From positions 496,001 through 560,000 of the forward strand of contig CAWBJY010000002.1 of NCBI GenBank assembly GCA_963789215.1: a stretch of 64,000 bases of DNA, read 5' to 3'. Positions 8,137 through 16,854 of the stretch are shown here, one piece after another. Made by a program: the position numbers and the translations under genes. Source of the DNA: Phormidesmis sp963789215. Its GTDB lineage: Bacteria; Cyanobacteriota; Cyanobacteriia; Phormidesmidales; Phormidesmidaceae. Every line of letters starts with the position of its first letter. The first letter of the stretch is position 1. Under the pieces are notes generated by a model. That model was not told the DNA's origin, did not search any database, and saw only the letters and a program-made list of their open reading frames with translations.

Positions 8137-9825
8137 CTATTGGCCAATTGCGGCTTTGGCCTCGTAGAGGGTGTCTACGGTGATTGAGGTGATGTTGCGA
8201 TCGCGCGCAAACTGCTCGGTGTTCCGCTTGACCTTGCCGCGCACGAAGAACGGAATCTTCTTCAGCTCGGCAGCGCCGTCTTCTGTCCAGCGAACAACGT
8301 CGCCGGGATCGGTGGCCATTTCCTTCGAGTCATCGCTGGCAATGAGCGGTTCGGCGACGGCGACGGCGGTTTCCTTTTCGCCACTGAGAATGGCCGCTGC
8401 GGGTTCGCCCGTCTGGTGGGGCGCGGTGTGCAGGTGGCTCATGTGGCCCTCTGCAAACTCGAAGTCTTCTTTGAACATGCCGATTAGGTGCTCTTCTAAG
8501 CCCATCATCAACGGGTGAACCCAGTCGTCGAAGATGACGTTTGCGCCTTCCCAACCCATTTGAGGTGAGTAGCGAGCAGGTACGTCTTGGACGTGAATCG
8601 GGGTGGAGATGACGGCGCAGGGAATGCCCAAGCGTTTGGCAATGTGGCGCTCCATTTGAGTGCCCAAAACCAGCTCAGGGGCAGCTTCGGCCACGGCTTC
8701 TTCTACCGCTAAGTAGTCGTCGCTGATAACAGCTTCGACGCCGTGCTGCTTGGCAACTTCGCGAACTTGGCGGGCGAACTCTCGGCTGTAGGTGCCAATG
8801 CCGACTAGGGTGAAGCCCAGTTCTTCGGTGGCGATTCTAGCAGCGGCGATCGCATGAGTCGCATCGCCAAAGATGAATACCCGCTTGCCGGTGAGGTAAG
8901 TCGAGTCTACCGAGCGCGAATACCAGGGGAGCCGCGATGCGCCAGGGTTAGCAGAAGATGAAAGGCGGGCGGCGTCCCAGTTGCCTAGGGTGTCGTCTTG
9001 CGATCGCCTTAAGGCTGCGCTCACATCAATGCCGGCGACTTCGCCAATTTCTGTGAGGAAGTCGCGAGTCGCGCCGACGCCAATCGGTACAGTCTTAACG
9101 GTGGGCTGCTTGAAGCTGCGCTCTAGCCATTTGCAGGTTGTAAGTGCGATTTCGGGATACAGACAGATGTTGAAGTCTGCGTCGGGAATACGCATTAAGT
9201 CGTCTGGCTTTGCGCCCAAAGGAGCGATGACGTTAACATCAACACCAATTTCACCGAGCAGCTTGATCACTTCTTGAATGTCGTCGCGGCAGCGGAAGCC
9301 AAGGGCCGTGGGGCCGATGATGTTAGCTTTAGGGCGAATGGCGGGATCGCGTTCGGGCCGGTCGGTGTTGGGGGGTGGGACTTGCTCAAGGAGGAGCGAT
9401 CGCACTAGATGATAAAGCGTTTCACTTGCGCCCCAGTTTTCTTTCTTGGAGTAGGCCGGCAGCTCTAGGCTGACCACCGGAACCGGCAAGTTCATGCTTT
9501 TTGCGAGCGAGCCGGGCTGGTCTTGAATCAGCTCGGCGGTGCAGCTTTCGCCAACTAGCATCACCTGCGGCTTAAATCGCTCGTAGGCTTCGCGCACTGA
9601 AGTCTTGACCATTTCGGCGGTGTCGCCACCTAGATCGCGCGCTTGGAAGGTGGTGTAGCTGACGGGAGGACGGCGATCGCGGCGCTCAATCATCGTGAAC
9701 AGCAAATCGGCGTAGGTGTCTCCCTGCGGTGCGTGCAATACGTAATGTACGCCTTCCATGGCTGTGGCGATGCGCATGGTGCCGACGTGCGGCGGGCCTT
9801 CGTAAGTCCAAAGGGTCAATTCCAT
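8137..9825 (-). CDS. chlB: Light-independent protochlorophyllide reductase subunit B
   Basis: 562 residues. It starts MELTLWTYEGPPHVGTMRIA and has Asp36 in APQGD, the position known to supply the unusual Asp ligand of the NB-cluster. The C-terminal domain (WTEDGAAELKKIPFFVRGKV, about 510-560) is the DPOR-specific light-independent reductase domain. Standard cyanobacterial ChlB begins MKLAYWMYAGPAH, so this one is of the other, bacteriochlorophyll/marine type. It sits 94 bp after chlN and 105 bp before chlL on the same strand, implying one operon. No frame defects were seen. Confidence 0.95.
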   Translation of the reverse strand: MELTLWTYEGPPHVGTMRIATAMEGVHYVLHAPQGDTYADLLFTMIERRDRRPPVSYTTFQARDLGGDTAEMVKTSVREAYERFKPQVMLVGESCTAELIQDQPGSLAKSMNLPVPVVSLELPAYSKKENWGASETLYHLVRSLLLEQVPPPNTDRPERDPAIRPKANIIGPTALGFRCRDDIQEVIKLLGEIGVDVNVIAPLGAKPDDLMRIPDADFNICLYPEIALTTCKWLERSFKQPTVKTVPIGVGATRDFLTEIGEVAGIDVSAALRRSQDDTLGNWDAARLSSSANPGASRLPWYSRSVDSTYLTGKRVFIFGDATHAIAAARIATEELGFTLVGIGTYSREFARQVREVAKQHGVEAVISDDYLAVEEAVAEAAPELVLGTQMERHIAKRLGIPCAVISTPIHVQDVPARYSPQMGWEGANVIFDDWVHPLMMGLEEHLIGMFKEDFEFAEGHMSHLHTAPHQTGEPAAAILSGEKETAVAVAEPLIASDDSKEMATDPGDVVRWTEDGAAELKKIPFFVRGKVKRNTEQFARDRNITSITVDTLYEAKAAIGQ

Positions 9826-9919
9826 AGTTCAACGGTCTGTTATTGAGGGGTCAGTTTGGGGTGGCAAGACTGCCGGAAAGTTTGTAATAGTTGCGATAGC
9901 CGTGCTTAAACGCTTAGGC

Positions 9920-11221
9920 TTAAACGCTGAGTCGTCTACGGCGCTCGGAGGAGCGGACGAACAGCTCGGCCAAATCTGCCGCCTGGTCGTAGCCATGCAG
10001 GGGCGAAAAGACCAGCTCAATCGACCATTTGGTAGAGAGCCCTTCGGCCTCGAGCGGATTCGCCAGACCTAGGCCGCAAACGGTAATATCTGGACGGGCG
10101 GCGCGACAGCGGTCTAGCTGCTTTTCTACGTCCTGGCCTTCGGAAAGTGCGGTGCCAGGCGGTAGCAAGTCAATCTCTGCGTCCATCAACATTCGGTCGA
10201 TGTAAGGCGTGCCCACTTCGACAAGTTCCATGCCGCATTCTCTAGAAAGGAAGCGGGCGAGCGGAATCTCTAGCTGAGAGTCGGGGAAGAGGAAGGCTTT
10301 GCGGCCTTGCAATACTTCCTTATAGCGCCCTAGGCCCATGGTGGCTCTAGCCACTGAAGGCGCGATCGCCTGCTCAAATTTCTCCTCTTCTACGCCCCAA
10401 GCTTCAGCCGCTGTTTTGAGCCAAGCCGTGGTGCCTTCTATGCCAAAAGGGTACGGCGAGGGCAATAGCTCAGCGCCGCGCTTCATGAGTAGGCGTACGG
10501 TTTCGCTTAAAAAGGGCTGAGCAATTAGCATTTTGGTGCCTTTGCCCACGCTGGGAAGATCGGATGCTCGGCGCGGTGGAAAGAAGGCGACCGGGCCAAT
10601 GCCAAGCTGATTGAAGAGGCGCTTGAACTGGTCTTCTACAACATCGGCTAGGCTGCCGACGACCAGCAAGGCGGGTTCTTCGGTTTCTTTGGCTGGCAAA
10701 ACAGGCACCATTGAACCCAGGCAAGCATCTTCGCCCTGAGTGAAGGTGGTTTCGATGCCGCTGCCTGAGTAGTTGAGAACTCGCGTTTTGGGGAAGTAGC
10801 GGTGGTTTAGCTTTTCTGCGGCCTTGGCGAGGTCTAGCTTGATGACCTCTGAAGGGCAAGAACCCACCAAGAACAAAGTACCGATGTCGGGGCGGCGATC
10901 TAGCAGCTCTTTGACGACGCGCTCTAGTTCGTCGTTTGCGTCGGCGAGGCCCGCTAGGTCGCGTTCGCCTAGAATTGCGGTGCCAAAGCGCGGCTCGGCA
11001 AAGATCATGACGCCTGCCGCCGACTGAATTAGGTGAGCGCAGGTTCTAGATCCAACGACTAAAAAGAACGCGTCCTGCATCTTGCGATGCAGCCAAACAA
11101 TGCCAGTCAGGCCACAAAAGACTTCTCGCTGGCCGCGTTCTTTGAGTACGGGTAGCTCTTGAATAGGAGCGGACGGGCTAGGTTTTTCAGTGGGGATCTC
11201 TGTACAGGGCTGTAGCGCCAT
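9920..11221 (-). CDS. chlN: Light-independent protochlorophyllide reductase subunit N
   Basis: 433 residues. Three conserved cysteines are at 36 (REVFCGLTG), 61 (SRTCAHL) and 122 (VGSCPSEV), the expected ChlN ligands of the NB-cluster. The C-terminus (STKWSIELVFSPLHGYDQAADLAELF) is diagnostic for the family. The N-terminal block (GIVWLHRKMQDAFFLVVGSR, IQSAAGVMIFAEPRFG) follows the purple-bacterial BchN pattern rather than the usual cyanobacterial FCPISCVAWLYQ pattern. It is first in the cluster, so the promoter should lie in 11222-11482. Confidence 0.94.
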   Translation of the reverse strand: MALQPCTEIPTEKPSPSAPIQELPVLKERGQREVFCGLTGIVWLHRKMQDAFFLVVGSRTCAHLIQSAAGVMIFAEPRFGTAILGERDLAGLADANDELERVVKELLDRRPDIGTLFLVGSCPSEVIKLDLAKAAEKLNHRYFPKTRVLNYSGSGIETTFTQGEDACLGSMVPVLPAKETEEPALLVVGSLADVVEDQFKRLFNQLGIGPVAFFPPRRASDLPSVGKGTKMLIAQPFLSETVRLLMKRGAELLPSPYPFGIEGTTAWLKTAAEAWGVEEEKFEQAIAPSVARATMGLGRYKEVLQGRKAFLFPDSQLEIPLARFLSRECGMELVEVGTPYIDRMLMDAEIDLLPPGTALSEGQDVEKQLDRCRAARPDITVCGLGLANPLEAEGLSTKWSIELVFSPLHGYDQAADLAELFVRSSERRRRLSV

Positions 11222-11482
11222 AAGTTGCTCTTCTCATTCGTCAGAGAAAAATCTTTCTGCCCGGTTCCTTGCTTGAAGTATTAGGGCGGAAAGTTTTCCT
11301 GTGCAAATATCATAGTCACCCGGCTCTATGTCCTTCGATTCCTCCTATCCTTTATTTACATTCAGCCACTAATGTTCACAATGCAGGTTTACATAAGGCA
11401 GCAATTCCAAATAAATTCTGCTGTTTGCGAGGGGTTAGGCTAAGAAGTCCTTTCATTTCACCGGTTCGTTTCATCGGCTTCC

Positions 11483-12821
11483 CTATTGCCATGCGCCGGC
11501 TTCGCATTTGATCAGCTTGTCTAGAATGGCGGTTTGTGTGGCGCTGCCGTTTTGTCTGATTTGGGCTTCGGCTGCAACGTTGAGCAGCTCCATCTCTAGG
11601 CGTTTGCGGTAGGCTTCTTCTACGGTGTTGGGCTTTGGGACGCCTTTATCTATTTGATTGCGTAGGTAAGACTGTGATAGATCAAAGTCGATCTTGGCGG
11701 CGAGCGACTGAATAACGTACTGCTGTTCTGGGCGGGCGATCGCCTGCCAACTGTCGATAGGCTGCACCAGAAACCCGGTTTTAGTACCGCTGTGTAAAGG
11801 GCGCTGTAGCCAGGCTTCTACGGTAGAGATAGGCCAGTCTGTGGTGGCTTCATCTACTTTTGCAAAGGCGTGGGCTTCGGCGTAGGAGATGCTGTTGTCT
11901 TGGTTGTAGTCGGCGGAAGAGACGGGGTTGCCGGTGCGATCGCGCCCTGTCAATCCAGCAAAAAAGCTAGAGCTGTAGTCTTTATAATCGGCTTCGTTCA
12001 CCGCTGGGGTGCAGCCGACTGAAGGCCGAGAGGCGACCGTAGCAAAAAAACCGCAGCGGGTTTGCAGGGCAACGGGCTGCTCAGGGTCGCCATCGACGTA
12101 GATTAGGTTTGCGAATGCGCCAGAGTAGCACTGCGCCATCATGGTTACAAAGGGCGTGTCTGGGTCGGCGGGCAGTTTGTCTAGCCATCCGGCCATCTCT
12201 TTTACGGAGATAAAGGCTTCTTGCCACAGCAATAGCCAGTTGTTATCTTCGTTTTCTGTGTTGTGCGCGCCGTGCCCGGTGAAGTAGAAGAAGGACGGGC
12301 ATTTCTTTTCTGCTTGGGCAACGGCCTCGAACCAGGCTTCGGTATTGCCCTTGGTGGCTGCGCCGTCAAGGTTAGGAATCTCGGGGGCTTTGAACTGCTC
12401 TTTGTCGTTGTTGTCTAAATATCGAACGGTGGCTTCTCCGCTGTTGCCGTTGGCGAAGAAAAGATTGGCTTTGATGGGATCGAGGTTGAGGAAGGAGAGC
12501 GATCGCGAAAATACAGGACATTTTTCTCTAGGGCAATCTCGTTGTAGCTAGGTGCACCGCCGCCTGCAACTACACCAAAGTAGGTTTCTACATCGGTTGG
12601 CAGCACAATGGCGCTTCTGGTTTGAGGCTAGCGGCTTGCTTGTAAGCCACCGATTGAACCGGCGCAATTTTTTCGATGGCAAGCTGAAGTGGAGATGGGA
12701 GAAAAGAGCTAGATCTCGACCAAATGGAAAGTATCTGAGACTCTACGGCTACTGATTTAGCAGAAAGACAGGCAAGCGCAATGCCTAAAATAATGCCAGG
12801 TTTAATAGAAGGCTGTGCCAT
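11483..12821 (-). pseudogene. Secreted caspase-like cysteine protease, two frameshifts
   Basis: Joining three frames gives one coherent protein. It has a signal peptide (MAQPSIKPGIILGIALACLS), then VLPTDVETYFGVVAGGGAPSYNEIALEKNVLYF, then FLNLDPIKANLFFANGNSGE, FYFTGHGAHN (catalytic His) and MMAQCYSGAF (catalytic Cys). The first break is near 12615-12624, between the signal region and the protease. The second is in an A run at 12508-12511. Each behaves like a one-base deletion. The fold resembles clan CD proteases (caspase/legumain type) and the signal peptide puts it outside the cytoplasm. It may be a true pseudogene, or an intact gene with sequence errors. It is divergent from the polysaccharide exporter genes. 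Confidence 0.8.
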
Positions 12822-12946
12822 GTCCGAGACAGTAAAAACAGTAATTGTCCTATTGTACTGAGATACTTTTCTGATGTACTGCGCAGGTTTGCTATAAAAT
12901 CTTTAGAACTAGTAATTTAGAAAGTCTAGGCTGGCAACGGCATTTT

Positions 12947-13840
12947 ATGACTGTAGTATTACGGCCTATCAAGATAGCCATACGATCGCTCGTTCGACGG
13001 CTGGGGCGGCAGATAGCCAAACTAGGGTCAGCGATTCCGCTGAGCAAGCCATATTGGATCAAGCTCAGCTTGCTAAAGACGCTAGTGCAGCGAGACATGG
13101 AAGCACGCTACAAAGGCTCCGTTCTCGGAAATCTTTGGCCTTTGCTCAATCAGCTAGCGCAGCTTTTAGTCTATACCTATGTGTTTGCAATTGTTCTGCA
13201 GGTGAAGCTAAGCCTGAAGGGAGTCTCTGCGGACAACTCTTTTGTGTTTGGGCTGTGGCTGTTTGCCGGTTTGGTGCCGTGGATCGCGTTCAGTGGTGGG
13301 TTGGTGCAGGCTGCTGGTTCGGTGATCGCTCAGCCTAATCTGGTTAAAAAGGTGGTGTTCCCTCTAAGTTTGCTGCCACTAGTCCCGGTGCTGTCGAGCT
13401 TTCTAGAAAGTACGTTTGGGCTAATGGTACTGATTGCTTTTGTGGCATTTTTTGTAAAGTCGATACATCTTACGCTGCTGCTGCTGCCTCTGGTATGGCT
13501 TCCCCAGCTGCTTCTAACCGCAGGATTAGGCTATCTAGTAGCCGGGCTGACTGTGTTTGTTCGCGATATTCCTCAAACCCTGGGCGTCATTCTTAACCTG
13601 TGGTTTTATGCAACGCCTTTGATGTATCCCGCTAAGATGATTCCAGAGCCTTTTCAGCAATGGGTTTTTTGGGTGAATCCGCTGGCTGCGATCGCAGAAA
13701 TGTACAGAGACACCATCTTAGTGGGTGAAGTCACTCACTGGGGCGAATGGGGAGCAACGTTAGGCATCTCTTCTGTCATATTTGTGGCTGGACTCTGGTG
13801 CTACAAAAAGCTGTCTCCTGCGTTCGCAGATGTGCTTTGA
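12947..13840 (+). CDS. ABC transporter permease for polysaccharide export (Wzm-like)
   Basis: 297 residues with about six hydrophobic segments, in the ABC-2 / polyol-polysaccharide phosphate export permease family. The N-terminal motif VQRDMEARYKGSVLGNLWPLLNQ is typical of Wzm/KpsM-like permeases, as is the C-terminal LNLWFYATPLMYPAKMIPE. It would form the membrane channel for lipid-linked or capsular polysaccharide. The ATPase gene follows 51 bp later on the same strand, and methyl- and glycosyltransferases follow that, supporting a surface-glycan locus. Confidence 0.92.
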   Translation: MTVVLRPIKIAIRSLVRRLGRQIAKLGSAIPLSKPYWIKLSLLKTLVQRDMEARYKGSVLGNLWPLLNQLAQLLVYTYVFAIVLQVKLSLKGVSADNSFVFGLWLFAGLVPWIAFSGGLVQAAGSVIAQPNLVKKVVFPLSLLPLVPVLSSFLESTFGLMVLIAFVAFFVKSIHLTLLLLPLVWLPQLLLTAGLGYLVAGLTVFVRDIPQTLGVILNLWFYATPLMYPAKMIPEPFQQWVFWVNPLAAIAEMYRDTILVGEVTHWGEWGATLGISSVIFVAGLWCYKKLSPAFADVL

Positions 13841-13891
13841 GTCCTAAAGACGCTAGAATTTGGAGCTGCCTGTTGAAGTCGATTTATCATC

Positions 13892-15184
13892 ATGAATGAC
13901 GATACTGCAATTTCTCTGGTCAATGTTTCTAAAGTCTTTAAGCGGTATCACCATCCAGTAGATCGGCTAAAAGAGCTTTTGTTGCCAGGGCGGCAGCGGG
14001 CTGAGGAGTTTTGGGCGCTAAAAGACATCACCTTAACGATTTCTAGAGGAGAGACCGTCGGCATCGTAGGCCGCAACGGCTCTGGAAAAAGTACGCTGCT
14101 ACAGACCATCGTTGGAACGCTACAGCCGACAACAGGAGAAGTCAACGCTAGAGGACGGGTGTCCGCATTGCTAGAGCTAGGCAGCGGATTCAATCCAGAA
14201 TTTACAGGTAGACAAAATATCTTCTTTAATGGTCAGATCTTAGGGCTGAGTAAAGCCGAAATCGAGGCAAAGCTCGACCGCATCATAGCGTTTGCAGATA
14301 TCGGAGACTTTATTGACCAGCCGGTCAAAACCTACTCCAGCGGCATGTTTGTACGGTTAGGCTTTTCGGTGGCAGTGCACGTTGACCCAGAGATATTCAT
14401 CGTTGACGAAGCGCTAGCGGTGGGCGATATGTTCTTTCAGCACCGGTGTATGAGAAAGATTCAAACACTGATGGATACGGGCGTGACTACCCTGTTTGTT
14501 TCTCACGACGCTGGCTCTGTTAGATCTCTGTGCAACCAAGCCATACTGCTGCACGACGGCAGCATTCGAGAACTAGGTTCACCCAATATTATCCTGTCGA
14601 AGTACGCCAGCATGGTCACTGAGCTTGAAATCGAGCGCGATGTTTCCATCAAAGATCAGCAGAGTATTCAACCCTCGGCAGAAGAAACGATAGAGGAGAC
14701 TGATGAAGTTAGTAAAGAAGATGTTGAACTCCCTGCGATTAGAAGAGGCGATAAACGAGTTGAAATTACGAAAACCGAGCTAGTTGGCCTAAATAGCAAT
14801 GCCGAAGGGCAGCTTGTCCTTGACTTTGATCAAAGCATTCACTTGAGGGTGCATCTCATTTCATACGTGGTTATGCAAAGTTGCGTTGTCGGCTATTTCG
14901 TTTGCGATAAAAACGGTAATGAGATTTTGGGGACAAACACTGAGCAAGAGGGCTTCTTGATTGAAAATATACCGCAATGCAGCCGTTTTCACGTTGATTT
15001 TTACTTCAGGACACCGCTTCGCACGGGAACCTATAGCGTAACCGTAGCCGTTGCTGAAGACCACGTAGCCGTAACGTCTGACTGGATAGATAATGCGCTG
15101 ATTTTTCAGGTCTTACCGCCCGACAACGGTAAAAAAATATGTGGCATTGTTTCTATGCCAATAGAGATCGCCATCCATAGGTGA
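13892..15184 (+). CDS. ABC transporter ATPase for polysaccharide export (Wzt-like)
   Basis: 430 residues. The ATPase domain (about 1-240) has Walker A GRNGSGKST, signature YSSGMFVRLGFS and Walker B EIFIVDEALAVGD. An acidic linker (about 245-285) leads to a C-terminal beta-sandwich (about 290-428) like Wzt_C, which in characterised systems reads the capped end of the O-antigen before export. The presence of this domain suggests that the exported glycan carries a recognisable terminal modification. That fits the methyltransferase encoded next. It pairs with the permease just upstream. Confidence 0.93.
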   Translation: MNDDTAISLVNVSKVFKRYHHPVDRLKELLLPGRQRAEEFWALKDITLTISRGETVGIVGRNGSGKSTLLQTIVGTLQPTTGEVNARGRVSALLELGSGFNPEFTGRQNIFFNGQILGLSKAEIEAKLDRIIAFADIGDFIDQPVKTYSSGMFVRLGFSVAVHVDPEIFIVDEALAVGDMFFQHRCMRKIQTLMDTGVTTLFVSHDAGSVRSLCNQAILLHDGSIRELGSPNIILSKYASMVTELEIERDVSIKDQQSIQPSAEETIEETDEVSKEDVELPAIRRGDKRVEITKTELVGLNSNAEGQLVLDFDQSIHLRVHLISYVVMQSCVVGYFVCDKNGNEILGTNTEQEGFLIENIPQCSRFHVDFYFRTPLRTGTYSVTVAVAEDHVAVTSDWIDNALIFQVLPPDNGKKICGIVSMPIEIAIHR

Positions 15185-15249
15185 ATAGCAATCAATCGTC
15201 CGACATTTCCTCAAAACTCACTTGTTAACATCATTCCGATAAAGACAAA

Positions 15250-16806
15250 ATGTACCAAAATCTTCGCAATCCAATTAGCGTCTTTATAGATAAATATGTA
15301 TCAGAGCGAGTAGATGAATTTTTACTAATTTTAAGCTTTGGAAATCGAGAGAGTGGAGAAGCTTACCGCCGCTGTTTCTCCCACGAGAAATGGACTTATC
15401 AAACGATGGGTCTAAACCTAGAAGACAGCGTAGATATTCTCCTCGAAGACCCCTGTGAATGGAAGGAGATTGCTTCGCAGTCTGTAGATGTCTTAGTTTT
15501 AGAAGATATCTTTGGGCATGTAAAGCACTTCTGGGCGACGCTAGAAGAGCTTTTTAGAGTGCTCAAGCCAGGGGGGATATGCTGTATTACTCTGCCGTCT
15601 GCGAGCAACGCACAGTCCCTTCCGGCGGGCGGTGGTCAATTAGAGTCAGAGAGTCTAGATGATTTGATACGCCATATCGGTTTCGAGGTAATTGAAGATT
15701 TTATCAGTCACGATGACTGCGACAACAAGGAAGATAGCTGCGAAGAGAAAAGCTTTATTTTGATTGCTAGAAAACCTGCTCTTACTGTGTCTCACGATTG
15801 GACAGTCTCTTTGAAGCAACGTAAAAGCCTTCCTCCTCCAGTCTATAAAGCATACTCAGCGCCGCCAGAGATTGAGGAGGAGCCTGAGAGCGGTTCTTGC
15901 TGGAGCAAACAGTTGTCTTTAGTAGGAAAAAACAAGAGCGTTATTGATTTTGGCTGCGCAGGCGGCTACTTCGCGAAGATGCTGCTCAAAAGCGGATGTC
16001 AGGTAACCGGTGTAGAACTTAATCCGGAGGCGGCTAAGGTAGCTGAAAAATATTGCCAGAAAGTTTTGGTTTTGGATATAGACGATATCTCTATTGCGGA
16101 TGCTTTAGAGGGTGAAAAATACGATGTCGCTGTTTTTGGGGATGTGTTAGAGCACTTGCGAGATCCCTGGAAAGTTCTGCGAGAGGTCAATTCTATTCTT
16201 CATCCGGGTGGCTATGTAGTCGCTTCTATTCCTAATATTGCTCATGGGGCTGTACGACTATCGCTTTTGCAAGGCGATTTTAACTATAGAGAAGTTGGGA
16301 TTTTGGACAATACGCATCTTAGGTTCTTCACTCGCAAAACCGTAGAGGAAATGTTTGAAGATACTGGATACTTTATTGACACTATTAATAGAACTCGGTC
16401 TGAGATTTTTGCTGATACGACGGCTTTCCCGACGCTTCGGCGTGAAGCGTTTGCACAAAACGTACTTGAGTTGGTTGAAAAAGATCCAGAATCAGAAACT
16501 GTTCAATTTATTGTCCGTGCTTCGCCTTTGTCATGGGAAAACAGATATGCCTTGGAAAAACAGCGTACCGATGGACTGTTTAAGGAGATCGAACATCTTA
16601 ATGCAGAGCGATCGCGTCTTAGTGCAGAGCGATCGCGCCTACAGCACAGTGAAGCGCGGCTGAATTTAAAGCTGCAGCAGGTAAGCTTTGAGCTAGAAAG
16701 CATCAAGGCCATGAAGGCAGACGACGTTGAGGCGGGCACGGAGAGACTTAAATTTTGGAAGCTTAGACAAAAATGGGTTTCTTTTAAACATCGGCTATCC
16801 CATTAG
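15250..16806 (+). CDS. Two-module SAM methyltransferase with C-terminal coiled coil
   Basis: 518 residues. The first methyltransferase-like module (about 20-175) keeps the late motif FRVLKPGGICCITLPSA but lacks a clear glycine-rich SAM motif, so it looks degenerate. The second (about 225-395) is complete, with SVIDFGCAGGYFAKML, DVAVFGDVLEHLRDPW and LHPGGYVVASIPN. The C-terminal coiled coil (about 440-490) includes the tandem repeat AERSRLS/AERSRLQ. In Wzt-type export systems a methyltransferase with a coiled coil can cap the chain end and set its length. That role here is inference from position behind Wzt. Confidence 0.82.
   Translation: MYQNLRNPISVFIDKYVSERVDEFLLILSFGNRESGEAYRRCFSHEKWTYQTMGLNLEDSVDILLEDPCEWKEIASQSVDVLVLEDIFGHVKHFWATLEELFRVLKPGGICCITLPSASNAQSLPAGGGQLESESLDDLIRHIGFEVIEDFISHDDCDNKEDSCEEKSFILIARKPALTVSHDWTVSLKQRKSLPPPVYKAYSAPPEIEEEPESGSCWSKQLSLVGKNKSVIDFGCAGGYFAKMLLKSGCQVTGVELNPEAAKVAEKYCQKVLVLDIDDISIADALEGEKYDVAVFGDVLEHLRDPWKVLREVNSILHPGGYVVASIPNIAHGAVRLSLLQGDFNYREVGILDNTHLRFFTRKTVEEMFEDTGYFIDTINRTRSEIFADTTAFPTLRREAFAQNVLELVEKDPESETVQFIVRASPLSWENRYALEKQRTDGLFKEIEHLNAERSRLSAERSRLQHSEARLNLKLQQVSFELESIKAMKADDVEAGTERLKFWKLRQKWVSFKHRLSH
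16602..16643 (+). repeat. 21-nt tandem repeat carrying HIP1
   Basis: Two adjacent 21-nt copies differing at a few positions, each containing the HIP1 octamer. They encode successive heptads AERSRLS and AERSRLQ in the coiled coil of the methyltransferase, so the repeat keeps both frame and heptad register. Confidence 0.85.
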
Positions 16807-16854
16807 CCTTCAGCATCTATCAGCTCAAGCTCATCCTATTTTCTATAAACCGCA

